From NCBI GenBank assembly GCA_020740775.1, contig JAHEWK010000017.1, positions 1,302,001 to 1,366,000 of the forward strand: DNA of 64,000 nucleotides, written 5' to 3'. A program made the translations under genes and the position numbers. This document shows, piece after piece, positions 55,362 through 64,000 of the stretch (the first letter of the stretch is position 1; every line of letters starts with the position of its first letter). The DNA comes from Ilyonectria destructans (Eukaryota; Ascomycota; Sordariomycetes; Hypocreales; Nectriaceae). The notes under the pieces are model-generated. The model was not told the DNA's origin and ran no database searches. It saw only the letters and a list, made by a program, of their open reading frames with translations.

Positions 55362-56961
55362 TAGCCTGTGCGACGCGAGCAAGAATAGAGGCGGGATCAA
55401 GACGGGGCTAGAAGACAGAGCAGCTACGCAAGACGCCATTGTGGAGATTCCTCGGAGGGGAACTCCAAAGCATTGTGTAATAATAACAGGGGCCAACAGG
55501 CTTGTCCCACGGAATGTTAATTTCTTTTTCCTTCCCTACCTACATATCAACCTTCAGGTCCGTGCCATGAGGAGTTCCCATCTCGATCCCCTTTTCAGGG
55601 TCCCTGCCTCCATCGGCCATGCCGTCAAGGACCTGGTCTTGTGGTGGTCAGCGTTCTAGAGGAGGTTAACCAACCCAAACCCTCGGGAGGGCGGCCCGTA
55701 TGATGTATCAACATGTGATAAGCGTCAAGTCAGGGTGTGACGAGGGCGGCTTGGGACTGTCACATCACACAGATGTGCCTCGGACTCGTTCGTATCTCCG
55801 CGGTGTCATAGAGGGATTTGCGTAGTAAAAGCTGGAAGCGGGGGCGGGGAAGTTCTCGATGTGTGTGTAATGTGTCCGTGTCTCCCTTGTCTCCTCCGCT
55901 TTCAAAACCGAAGCTGTTTTCAGCAGCGGCCTCCCCGGCTTGCCTCTTTGGATTTGTTGACGCTCGATCCCCCTCAACGGTTGGTTGTCCGGATGAGAAC
56001 CAAACCATGGCGTCGGTGGAGTACATGCAGGTTTATCACGGCGCTAGCATATGGGGCCACGGAGCTTGTGCGCTATGATCCCGCGATCTCACGCAGGGGA
56101 CGGGAGTGTTGTGGGGGTTAGATGCTACCCCAATCGCTGCAGCGCCCTTGTTTCGGCCGTCTCTCAGCCTCACAGTGTCAGATGTTGTTTTTGGACTTGC
56201 GTGAGGCCAATGTCTGCTATGTCTGGTCCTTTCAAACATTTTGCAAGGCCTCAGCCTTCACTCTCTACACTATACCCGACTTGGACAACAGAAACCACCC
56301 ACAGCATTGGCGGGCTCGTTCTCACACACCTGACAACTGCGAGAAGCAAGGTACACTTGAAACGCCCCAACCACAGCCCTGGAAGTTAGGACGACCCTTA
56401 ATCACGACCAACCTGCAGCTCTGCGGATCCTTGCCCCCCGGACACATCGCCACCATGCTTGGCATGCAGCCATGCACAACTGGTACACACACCCACACAA
56501 CGCATCTCGATGATCCGTCACAGCGTAAGCAATTCGATGAGAAAACAGTCTTGTTCGGCTGACGGCGAAGAAAAGCTTTGGGTACCCCAACATGGCCGTG
56601 GTGCCTATCGGCTAGCAAGGGTGCAATATCGTACAAGATGCAAACCATCGCCTGGGGGGGCGCACGTGGATAATAATGGACTTCAGGCATGCAAAAACGG
56701 ACCAGGACCTGGTGCATTGGAGGGCCCAAACATCAAAGATGGTAATCAGGAGTGGGTGATGTATTCGCGGTGTTTTATTCTAAGAAACATCAAAACCAAT
56801 AATAAAACTAACAAAAAGTAAATCAAACGAAAGAGAAAAGTCCAGATAAAACGATGCACACCCTTAAGACGAATTTGTTGTCCTTTTTAAATAGGTCTAG
56901 AAAAAATCCACATAACCCCACTAATAAATGATCTATTGTTTTTGCCACCCTATATTAATTA
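55362..56961. other. no gene supported
   Basis: About 1.6 kb with only short overlapping frames on both strands. From 56800 it becomes AT-rich towards the MITE. Confidence 0.35.
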
Positions 56962-57452
56962 CCCGTTGGCATTGTGGGGCAAGCAAGCATGCCAACCTCG
57001 TCCCGAGGTTGGGCGGAAAAACCCTTGTCAGCCGGTTTAATAGTTGTCACCCTTTTTGGTGTAAAACGCCGTTTTTTGGCCCTCTATTCTGCCCCCAATT
57101 TATATATATAAATTCTTTAAAAAATATATCTAGACTGGCCAGACTAAGGGCTTTGAAACGAACCTCAATTTCTTTTTCTATTTAAATCTTAGAAAATACT
57201 TCACTTTTTTTTCTTTTTTCTTGAAAATTTAAGTAAAATAGAAAAAGAGATCTCCAATTTAAAGCCCTCAGCTTACTTAATTTAAATCCATTTTCTAAAG
57301 ATTTTATATATATGGATTAGAGGCAGAATAAAGGGCCAAAAAACGGCATTTTACACCAAAAAGTGTGACAATATTAAACCGGCTGACAAGGGTTTTTCCG
57401 CCCAACCTCGGGACGAGGTTGGCATGCTTGCTTGCCCCACAATGCCAACGGG
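56962..57452. mobile_element. foldback MITE
   Basis: 491 bp between TA duplications (56960-56961, 57453-57454). The ends are CCCGTTGGCATTGTGGGGCA and its complement. The two arms pair over at least 130 bp with few differences, and the AT-rich centre is also largely self-complementary, so the whole could form one hairpin. No coding sequence. The TA target suggests mobilisation by a Tc1/mariner/pogo transposase. Confidence 0.8.
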
Positions 57453-57599
57453 TAGGTGAACTTCAGTTACGGCAACCAGGTAGTTACAGGTAATATCAGT
57501 AGTATATCCACGGCGACCTCTAACCATACCAGGTCTTGGCGGTATATACCATACCAATACCAACTCATACCAGGCCATTCCGATCACTGAGCTACGGAC

Positions 57600-58199
57600 T
57601 CCAACACCTGTCGAGGGGGAGGCCAGCCTCCCCGACCCTTGGGTCTCAAAGACCCCAAAGACGGTCCTTGAGACTAGCTCTCAGTCTGAATACCTCAAAA
57701 GACGAATCAGAAGGCATCAGAGTAGCTCCCCGGCATCTATTATTGAGGCACTTGAGTCGTTTTCTAAGGGAACGAAGGCGATAATGCATGAGATGGCGTT
57801 ATTGATGTCTGAGATCCAGATCCTTCGACAGTCAAATGAGGTCCTTGGCGGGCGGCGCGGAGTAAAAAGAACGCGCCTACGCAATGGAGGGAAGATAACT
57901 CTAGATGGAGGAAGGGAAGCAATTGATCAGAAGGATGTCAATACGCAGGTAGTGGCCGAATCGTCGAGAAGTGGTGGTCAAGGAGGGTCGGCGCGACCGA
58001 ATGAAAGGCATTGTGGAACGTGCGGCAAGACCGGTCATAACACAAGGACATGTCAGATAGTTGTGATGATGTCTGGGGAGTATAGTTATTGATTTCAATT
58101 GATCAGATGCTTTGTTGTGTTTTTATTTTATGGTTTTTATTGATGGTTAGGTGAAAGTGGTGCAATCGTTTGTTTGGTGCACTCGCTTATCATGGACGT
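57600..58199 (+). mobile_element. 5'-truncated pogo-like element, right end
   Basis: Frame to 58092 encodes the C-terminus of a pogo-type transposase: VLETSSQSEYLKRRIRRH, SPASIIEALESFSKG, a helix (MALLMSEIQILRQSNEVL), a basic stretch and a terminal zinc knuckle CGTCGKTGHNTRTC. The element ends at 58199 (..CACTCGCTTATCATGGACGT) before TA. The catalytic part is missing, probably removed together with the left end. Its terminus matches the MITE at 47384-47822. Confidence 0.65.
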
Positions 58200-58836
58200 T
58201 ATCCCTGAAATGCACCGCCAATCTGGGTTGCTCTCAAAGCGGAAGAAAGAAATCGATTAAACTGTAAAGCCAATCATCTATTCCGGGTTGCGCTGGCCAT
58301 GGAACCCTCAGGCAGTGTAAACAGGACTCCGCCGCTCCAGGTCCGATGCTTAGGTAGCATGCCAGCCGGAGCAACCATACTCTGCAAATTCGAGGGCTGC
58401 TGCGCGGGATTTAAGTCGTGAGTAGGGACCGTCACAACCGCCAAATGCTCCAAAGGTGGTTTCACGGAGAGCGTGGCGGGATTTGATGTGCCAGGATCAA
58501 AGATAAAGACATTTCGTCGCTCCATACTGCGGTAACTTTTTATGCTGATCAAGACTAGTAGCGTCGTTGTTGTCACTAGTACAGTCTTATATGAAAGTGC
58601 TGATGCCATTCTAGAACCTTCCACAATCCTCCTCCAACTCCACCACTACTATGGGCGCCCGTGCACAGACACAGTTGAACATACAAGATACACGATGGGA
58701 CGCGACAATGTGGCAATGAATTCGAATGAACATGATGGGGCAGCATCCGTCCTCTCGTCCCATGCCAGCGCAGGCGGATGTGACATAAGATTTCAGATCA
58801 TCGCTTTGCACGGACAACCTGTCGCTCGACACAGGA
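58200..58836. other. no gene seen
   Basis: Flanking DNA between the pogo remnant and the nested transposon stack. Confidence 0.4.
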
Positions 58837-59368
58837 CAGCGCTCCTAATAGTCCAGACCATTTAGACTATTAGTCCAGACTGCAGTCCAAGATCAATAAT
58901 CAATCCACGACGGGCGTTCGTGGATTGACGACTAGGATAACACGTCCCTTGAAACGCGTCGTGTGTAGATTGTCGGGTCCAACATCAGGCATCCCGACGG
59001 CAGTCGTGCGGAGCGATCTGGATCGCACCAGTGAATTGATCAGAATTATCCAAAACAAAATGGTTGGCACAGCAACAATCATGGGTACCCTGGTTTTGTG
59101 ACCGTGCCAACAACCTTGCATTCTCGCTACTACGGGGGTCTCACCTCTTCATTACATTTCGACCCCCCGTGAGGGACGAACGGGGTGCGTTGACTAGGCA
59201 AATTTACGGCGACCCAACAAATTTAGGTACATCAATTCACACCAAATCTTTGGTGCTAGCAATGTACCTTCATTATAGCGATAACATGGGGTAAGATGCA
59301 TCGGTATGTTCCAAACAGAAGTCAGAGCGATGTGTAAGTGACCGGCCAAAACACCATTTTCATTATTT

Positions 59369-62154
59369 CTAGTCATCTATCTCGTCTTTTGGGACCAGAA
59401 ATTCCCCCTGACTAACATGAATTACATCTTCCGAGATAACCTCAATTCCATCAACCTCAAAAGACAACTGTTTCTTTCCAATGGCCCGTTCCTGTGCACT
59501 AGAAATCGCAAAGTTGACCGCTTCTTGGACCACCTCGGGGTCGTAGTCTCTTGGCCAAGCGCCTATTCCTTGCCATCTGTTGTCAGCTATTCCTCGCTGT
59601 TGAAGCTGGCGATGAAAAGCATATCTCTGCGCAAGCCACTGACTCGAAGCAAGGTGAGAACGCCGGTCTGCTTTGGACCACCAGTCGGCCTTATCTAGCT
59701 GCAGCTGTAAGAGCGGCTTCCAGGCTCTTCTGGGGTTTAAATAGATGACTTCTAACCTCACAGCTGTGATGCTAGCCCTGACATATGACCTCACATCACG
59801 TACCCAATGGCGTAAAAAGAGACCTTCATCTTGGCTGTCTCTCTTCAAAATTCGCTTCTTCTCGTCAGCCTGTGCAGCTTGTCGATTGTATTCATCCTTC
59901 GAGACTCGAAGCCTAGCATCTTCGACACTGATTGGGCCGTATTTTGCTACAATCCCTGTCCGTGCATGAAGGACTGACCGTCTCGAAGCCTTTTCTTTGA
60001 GACGGTACATCTCCTGGGTTGCGGTAATACCATTCAGGGCAAGTGTGTTGCTAGCTGTAACTACATGATCAAATACACGCATGACTGACGGGGTCAACGG
60101 CACCCCTAATGTGACTGATATGTGAATACGAAGCATCACATAGTCCTGATATCTCTCTATGGTCTTCATTCGTAGTGGTGGTGTGGGTGCCTCTGCCCAG
60201 TCATAGGATAATAAGGGCACCTTCTGGGGCGTAACTGGGGTTTCGAAGCTATCACGGCTAGGCCGCTGTTGCGGCGTTGATGCAAGTGATGACGCGCCAA
60301 TTTCCACGTGACCTGGAAGGCTCTCAAAAGAGATATCTGCTGTTAGTGATGACAGCGAATCAGTGAGGTTATCTAGGACCTTAGCTGGGTCATGAGGAAA
60401 TAAGCCGCATTTCTCCCAAGCAGATAAAATAGTCTTCTTTCTAAAGGTGCGTTCTCGTATCTCTTGAAGGTGGAATAAGCAGTCGGTGTGACAGGCGGTC
60501 AGGGACGCTTGGGCTAGCTGGTTGCTAGTGGGGGTGCCCAAGGGAGGTCCGGATAAGGTTAAAAGGGGAGGTCGGGGAGGTCACAGTGGAAGGACATCGA
60601 TTTTCACTTCTTCAGAGATTTTTCCTAGGAGTCAGAGAGGCCGTAAGGGCTTGAGACAGCTAGGGAATCTATTAAATTGTTGCCTTTATTTTTGAGAGAT
60701 TTACTTGAGACTATTTTGACTATCGCCACATTCTTTGTCCAACTTCTGTCTTCAACATCCCTCAGATATCGGGCTGCCGCAGGCCCTATTGATGCCTTGC
60801 CAGCGAAATTCCCTGCGACCGACCCGATATCCCTTCTCATGAGATGCTTCCCTATCAGGAGACATAAGCCTCAGATCTATCCGACCTCATACGCGTAGTC
60901 TGGTGCAGCTTCGGGCTGACCAGCCAAGACGCCTGCGTGACGATTTTCTGTGCATCTCCCCTAGGATAAGTTAATGAGTTGGGTGTTGTTTCTGTCCCTT
61001 TCTGCTGCTAAATCGGTCTTATTGAAGTCGGTAGCGCCGTCAGCAATTTCCCTGTAAATAACATGCTGATGCTACTGCTTATATGCATTAAAAACAACAA
61101 CATCAAGAGGCTAAAGATAATGCGTAAGATGTGGTGGCATAGGGAACAGCTCAATGTTATGTTGACTACAAAAATAGAAGATTTCTCTCGTAAAGTGGCT
61201 TTCACACCCATCCATAAGAAGAAGCCGCTTCTCTTCCGGATTGGAAGGGCGTGTAAGTCGCTCGAAATGCATAGCCCATTCGAGGGCAAGGATGTCATTG
61301 ATGTAACCCTTGCTGCTAGTTGTGATCGTGGTATCGCCACTAAGCTGATTTTCGACCCATTTGACGGGAATGTTGACACCAGGTAAGATAATAAATGGAG
61401 GAATAGAGTCACCAGCAGCTGAAATCGACTCAACCGCAGTTACAGAGACAGCAGAATGTGCATCAGTTAGAACGGGCTGTTCAACTTCTCGAAAGGTCCA
61501 GACGAATGTGCCTTTTTGGAGATATCCGATTATAAAGCCCGTCTCATCGAAATTCCAGATATTCTCAGGCTTGATGCTATTTTCACGTATAAAGCGGTCA
61601 AAGCCGGTGTAAAAAGCCTCGATGTGGGCGCGGTCTTGCATCGCCTTTCGCTTCACATCGCGGGTAGTTGACTTCTTCACGTAAAATACATCTTTATAGC
61701 GCTTCATGAAGCGATGGGCCCAGCCAAGTGACGCCTTAGTTGACTGATCACATGCTCGTAGAATATCATTTGCATTGTGCTGAAGAGCTCGAAGTTGTAT
61801 GTGGTGGCCCTGTGTGACCCGGCGATGTGACCAGCACAGTATTGCTTGCTCCTGAGGGTCCGTCAAAAGAGTGTTGTTGCCGCCATTTTGAGTGACAGGG
61901 TTCGCTCCGCTGAGACGAGACCGGAGCCTCTGATACCCAACTTTCAACTCTCGAGATGCCGCAGCGATAGAGCGATAAAAACCCTCTCGGAAAAGGTCTG
62001 CGGCTGCAAGAGTGCGAGCTTCAAGGTTGGCTTAATTGTACCTCGAAAAGTCGGGCTTTCCAGTGTGAGGGTTGATCCATTTCTCTATTGCAGATAGCTC
62101 TGATTCTGGGCTACTAGATTTGGTATTCTGATCACTGATTGATAAAGAACTCAT
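59369..62154 (-). pseudogene. pogo transposase with three stops and an insertion
   Basis: Start ATG 62154. Stops: TAA 62032-62034 (after FSRYN), TAG 61111-61113 (THYL-stop-PLD) and TAG 61073-61075 (AYKQ-stop-HQH). All are one C-to-T change from Gln codons. Catalytic Asp are seen in WNFDETGF, LLLMDGCESH and PLDVVVF, spaced DD35D. The frame is cut at NKTD by the 60479-61008 insert and resumes LFHLQEIRERTFRKKTILSAWEKCGLFPHDP. A long C-terminal region follows to 59369. Not functional. Confidence 0.82.
60479..61008. mobile_element. 530-bp insertion inside the pogo transposase
   Basis: The transposase frame stops being homologous at 61009 and resumes at 60478. TAA occurs on both sides (60476-60478 and 61009-61011), a 3-bp duplication of the type made by PIF/Harbinger elements. 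The ends begin GCAGTC and GCAGCA with nearby GACAGG/GACAG, only a weak inverted repeat. A short internal frame (60840-60625 minus) has no recognised domain. Assignment to PIF/Harbinger is tentative. Confidence 0.5.
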
Positions 62155-62550
62155 AATGTTGTGGTGGTTTGAAGTTGTAGTGTTATTGGTGATGCCTTCA
62201 ATTCGACGGGGTTGTGATGCGGAGTTGGTGTTGCAGTTGCGTCATAGCACTTAAAGGAGCCTACGCTGTTGCATGTAAAAGAGTTATTATATTAAACATG
62301 GGTACATAATTTTACTAGCGTGTACACCTATTATCTAGGTACCTTTCTTAGCTTGTTGAGCCGCCGTAAATTTGCCTAGTCAACGCACCCCGTTCGTCCC
62401 TCACGGGGGGTCGAAATGTAATGAAGAGGTGAGACCCCCTAGTAACTGCCAGCGTATTTAGCGTCCACAACGGGCGTCCGTGGATTGATTGATTCCCTGA
62501 TCTGCGGTCTGGACTAATAGTCTAAATGGTCTGGACTATTAGGAGCGCTG

Positions 62551-62639
62551 CCATTACTCTCCTTTACACTCCTTTATCGCGTGCCGCGGCCCGAGCTCGT
62601 TCCCGCTGAGGATCCACAGGTTAGACTTTTGATTCCGAG
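62551..62639. other. flank of the stack; nothing seen
   Basis: Short spacer between the hAT-like arm and the methyltransferase pseudogene. Confidence 0.3.
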
Positions 62640-64000
62640 ATGTTGATAAAGATGGGTAGTGCTGATGGATTTGGAACGCACAGGATGATGATGACGCCGA
62701 CTCTGCTCTAGGCGATGATGCGTATGGCCCTCTGGGAGTGAGTAAAGGTCGAAGTCACTGACACAAGGTTACAGAGGAAGCTCTACCGCCTCCATCTCAA
62801 GCAGCATCCTCGAGTACCATCGCTTCAAAGGCCGAACCTATCACAGTGATCGAGACCCCACCGAGTATTTTACTCCCAACGATGACCAGCAATCCGAGTC
62901 TATCGACATCAAGTAAAGACATGCTCTGCTCATAGTCCCGCATCTCACCGACACATTGTGTACAGCCACCACGCCTTGACCCTGCTCCTCGGTGGAAAGC
63001 TATTCATTGCGCCTATTAGTGACAATGTCCAGGTAAGACATGACAAGATGCATCGTCGTGAGAGTTGCTCAACGTAGCCCTTGAATAGAAAGTCCTCGAT
63101 GTTGGCACTGGAACAGGTAAGACGACCTACAGGCTTCCTCCTTTAGATGTTGCACGACTAACAACAGTCTAGGTATCTGGGCAATGTAATCTCTCCCCTT
63201 GTCCCTGTCCCTCTTTGAGCTTAAGGGCTCACACTTCGCAGCGACTTTGCAGACCAATACCCCAACGCCGAGGTCATCGGCTCCGATCTCTCCCCCATTC
63301 AACCAACCTGGGTTCCCCGAACGTGAAGTTCGAAATCGACGACACCACCCTCACCTGGTCCTGGAAAGACAACACCGTCGATTTCGTCCACATTCGATAC
63401 CTCTTCGGCGCCATCGGGGACTGGGCTGGTCTCTTCAAGGAAGCCTGTCGCTGCACTGCTCCTAGCGGCTGGATCCAGACTGCCGAGGCCGACGTCGAGA
63501 TTCTCAGTGATGACGGCACGACTGACAGTGAGCCTGTGTTGAAGACTTGGGCTCAGCTTTACCGGGATGGTGGCAAGGCGCTGGGCAGCACATTTTATGT
63601 GCAGAAGGAGGATCTGCAGGAGAAGGGTCTGGAAGCTGCTGGATTCACTGATATCAAGAGCGTTAACTACAAGGTGAGTTGATCGTGAGAAGTCTCGTGT
63701 CAGCGGACTGATGTCATGGCTAGTTCCCCGTTGGCGGCTGGCCCAAGGAGCCCAAGATGAAGGAAGTTCGCAACTTTGTCCAAGCCACTCTTGAGAACGA
63801 TTGTGAAGGTGAGAAGATCATGGACAGGATGTGATTCTGGGTATGCTAACGGTCTTTTGATAGGTTACACGCTTCTATTGTGGCACAATGTCCTCCAGTG
63901 GCCCAAGGATGATTAACAGATGTTCCTGATGTCCTTCCGGAAATACCTTCGGAACCGCAAGGTCCATGGATACATGGCGGTTCGCTATGTTTATGCACGC
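62640..64000 (+). pseudogene. LaeA-like SAM-dependent methyltransferase, frameshifted, runs off the window
   Basis: Exons include (..62912), 62966-63032, 63089-63116, 63173-63185, 63242-63673, 63724-63808 and 63864 onward. They spell ILEYHRFKGRTYH, LLLGGKLFIAPISDNVQ, SAM motif [75 protein letters not shown] and RKVHGYMAVRYVYA. The exon at 63173-63185 is 13 nt. A one-base loss in the C run at 63315-63318 shifts the frame before NVKFEID. A TAA at 63914-63916 (one step from CAA) interrupts the C-terminus. The 5' end is uncertain. LaeA relatives act in secondary-metabolite regulation, but this copy is broken. Confidence 0.75.

Larger units (their letters stand above)
59133..62439 (-). mobile_element. 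pogo-type DNA transposon (copy 2), decayed
   Basis: Inverted ends of about 77 bp (GGGGGTCTCACCTCTTCATT .. GCAAATTTACGGCG) are bounded by TA at 59131-59132 and 62440-62441. The left end has one extra C. The transposase on the minus strand has three C-to-T nonsense codons and is interrupted by a 530-bp insert. Confidence 0.8.
58837..62550. mobile_element. hAT-like inverted-repeat element, split by a pogo insertion
   Basis: The outer arms (about 58837-58930 and 62462-62550) are inverted copies starting CAGCGCTCCTAATAGTCCAG and continuing through TTTAGACTATTAGTCCAGAC and a CAATCCACG hairpin. The CAGCGCT start is shared with the two hAT elements in this window. Without the pogo insert the element would be about 405 bp and non-coding, like a MITE. 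The 8-bp flanks do not match. Confidence 0.6.

Noticed and set aside
1..64000. tRNA or rRNA genes
   Set aside because: No clear tRNA A and B box pair or rRNA block was found by eye; a tRNAscan search would be decisive.

Overview
The window reads as nuclear DNA of a filamentous ascomycete, probably a sordariomycete of the Hypocreales type (inference). Reasons: short GT..AG introns with CTAAC-like branch sites, fungal-type genes (Grainyhead/CP2 factor, HAM1-like protein, LaeA-like methyltransferase, a 14-3-3 paralogue, bZIP factors), and typical fungal transposons (Tad-type LINEs, pogo/Fot, hAT, MULE, Crypton). Several reading frames carry C-to-T nonsense changes, mostly CAG/CAA to TAG/TAA, as expected from repeat-induced point mutation (RIP) or cytosine deamination. 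The mix of decayed genes and nested repeats suggests a dynamic accessory or repeat-rich compartment.

Layout. 0-7.5 kb: two unrecognised genes, a LINE 3' end, a three-exon protein kinase and a divergently transcribed hypothetical gene. 8.7-17.5 kb: an internally deleted hAT element abuts a nearly complete Tad-type LINE, which itself sits beside a decayed MULE transposase. 18.8-21.6 kb: a well preserved pogo/Fot element with 84-bp terminal repeats, TA duplication and an open DDE transposase. 22.4 and 36.0 kb: two solo LTRs of one family in opposite orientation, each with a perfect 5-bp target duplication. 24.8-27.5 kb: an intact Grainyhead/CP2-type transcription factor. 29-33.6 kb: a bZIP pseudogene, then a short-chain dehydrogenase gene split in two by a Crypton whose recombinase has two C-to-T stops. 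35 kb: a small cysteine-rich protein. 36.5-37.6 kb: a ComA/HSA32-like pseudogene. 38.3-39.9 kb: an intact six-exon transaldolase. 40.3-43.9 kb: a second hAT beside a LINE 3' end. 44.7-46.9 kb: HAM1-like protein. 47.4 kb: an AT-rich MITE. 50.1-51.1 kb: a divergent 14-3-3. 51.6-53.1 kb: gene fragments and a hAT-like MITE. 54.5-55.4 kb: a bZIP gene. 57-62.6 kb: a foldback MITE, a truncated pogo element, and a three-level nest (hAT-like inverted repeat, then pogo, then a 530-bp insert). 62.6-64 kb: a decayed LaeA-like methyltransferase running off the edge.

The intact host genes do not form an obvious pathway or cluster. I see no convincing new multi-gene system. The most interesting items are the 14-3-3 paralogue lacking the conserved phosphate-binding lysine, the nested transposon stack, the shared 3'-terminal architecture of three LINEs, the Crypton-split dehydrogenase, candidate 32-33 nt introns, and an unrecognised protein with four clustered SUMO-acceptor-like motifs. 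Exon boundaries are inferred from splice signals and frame; no transcript data were available.
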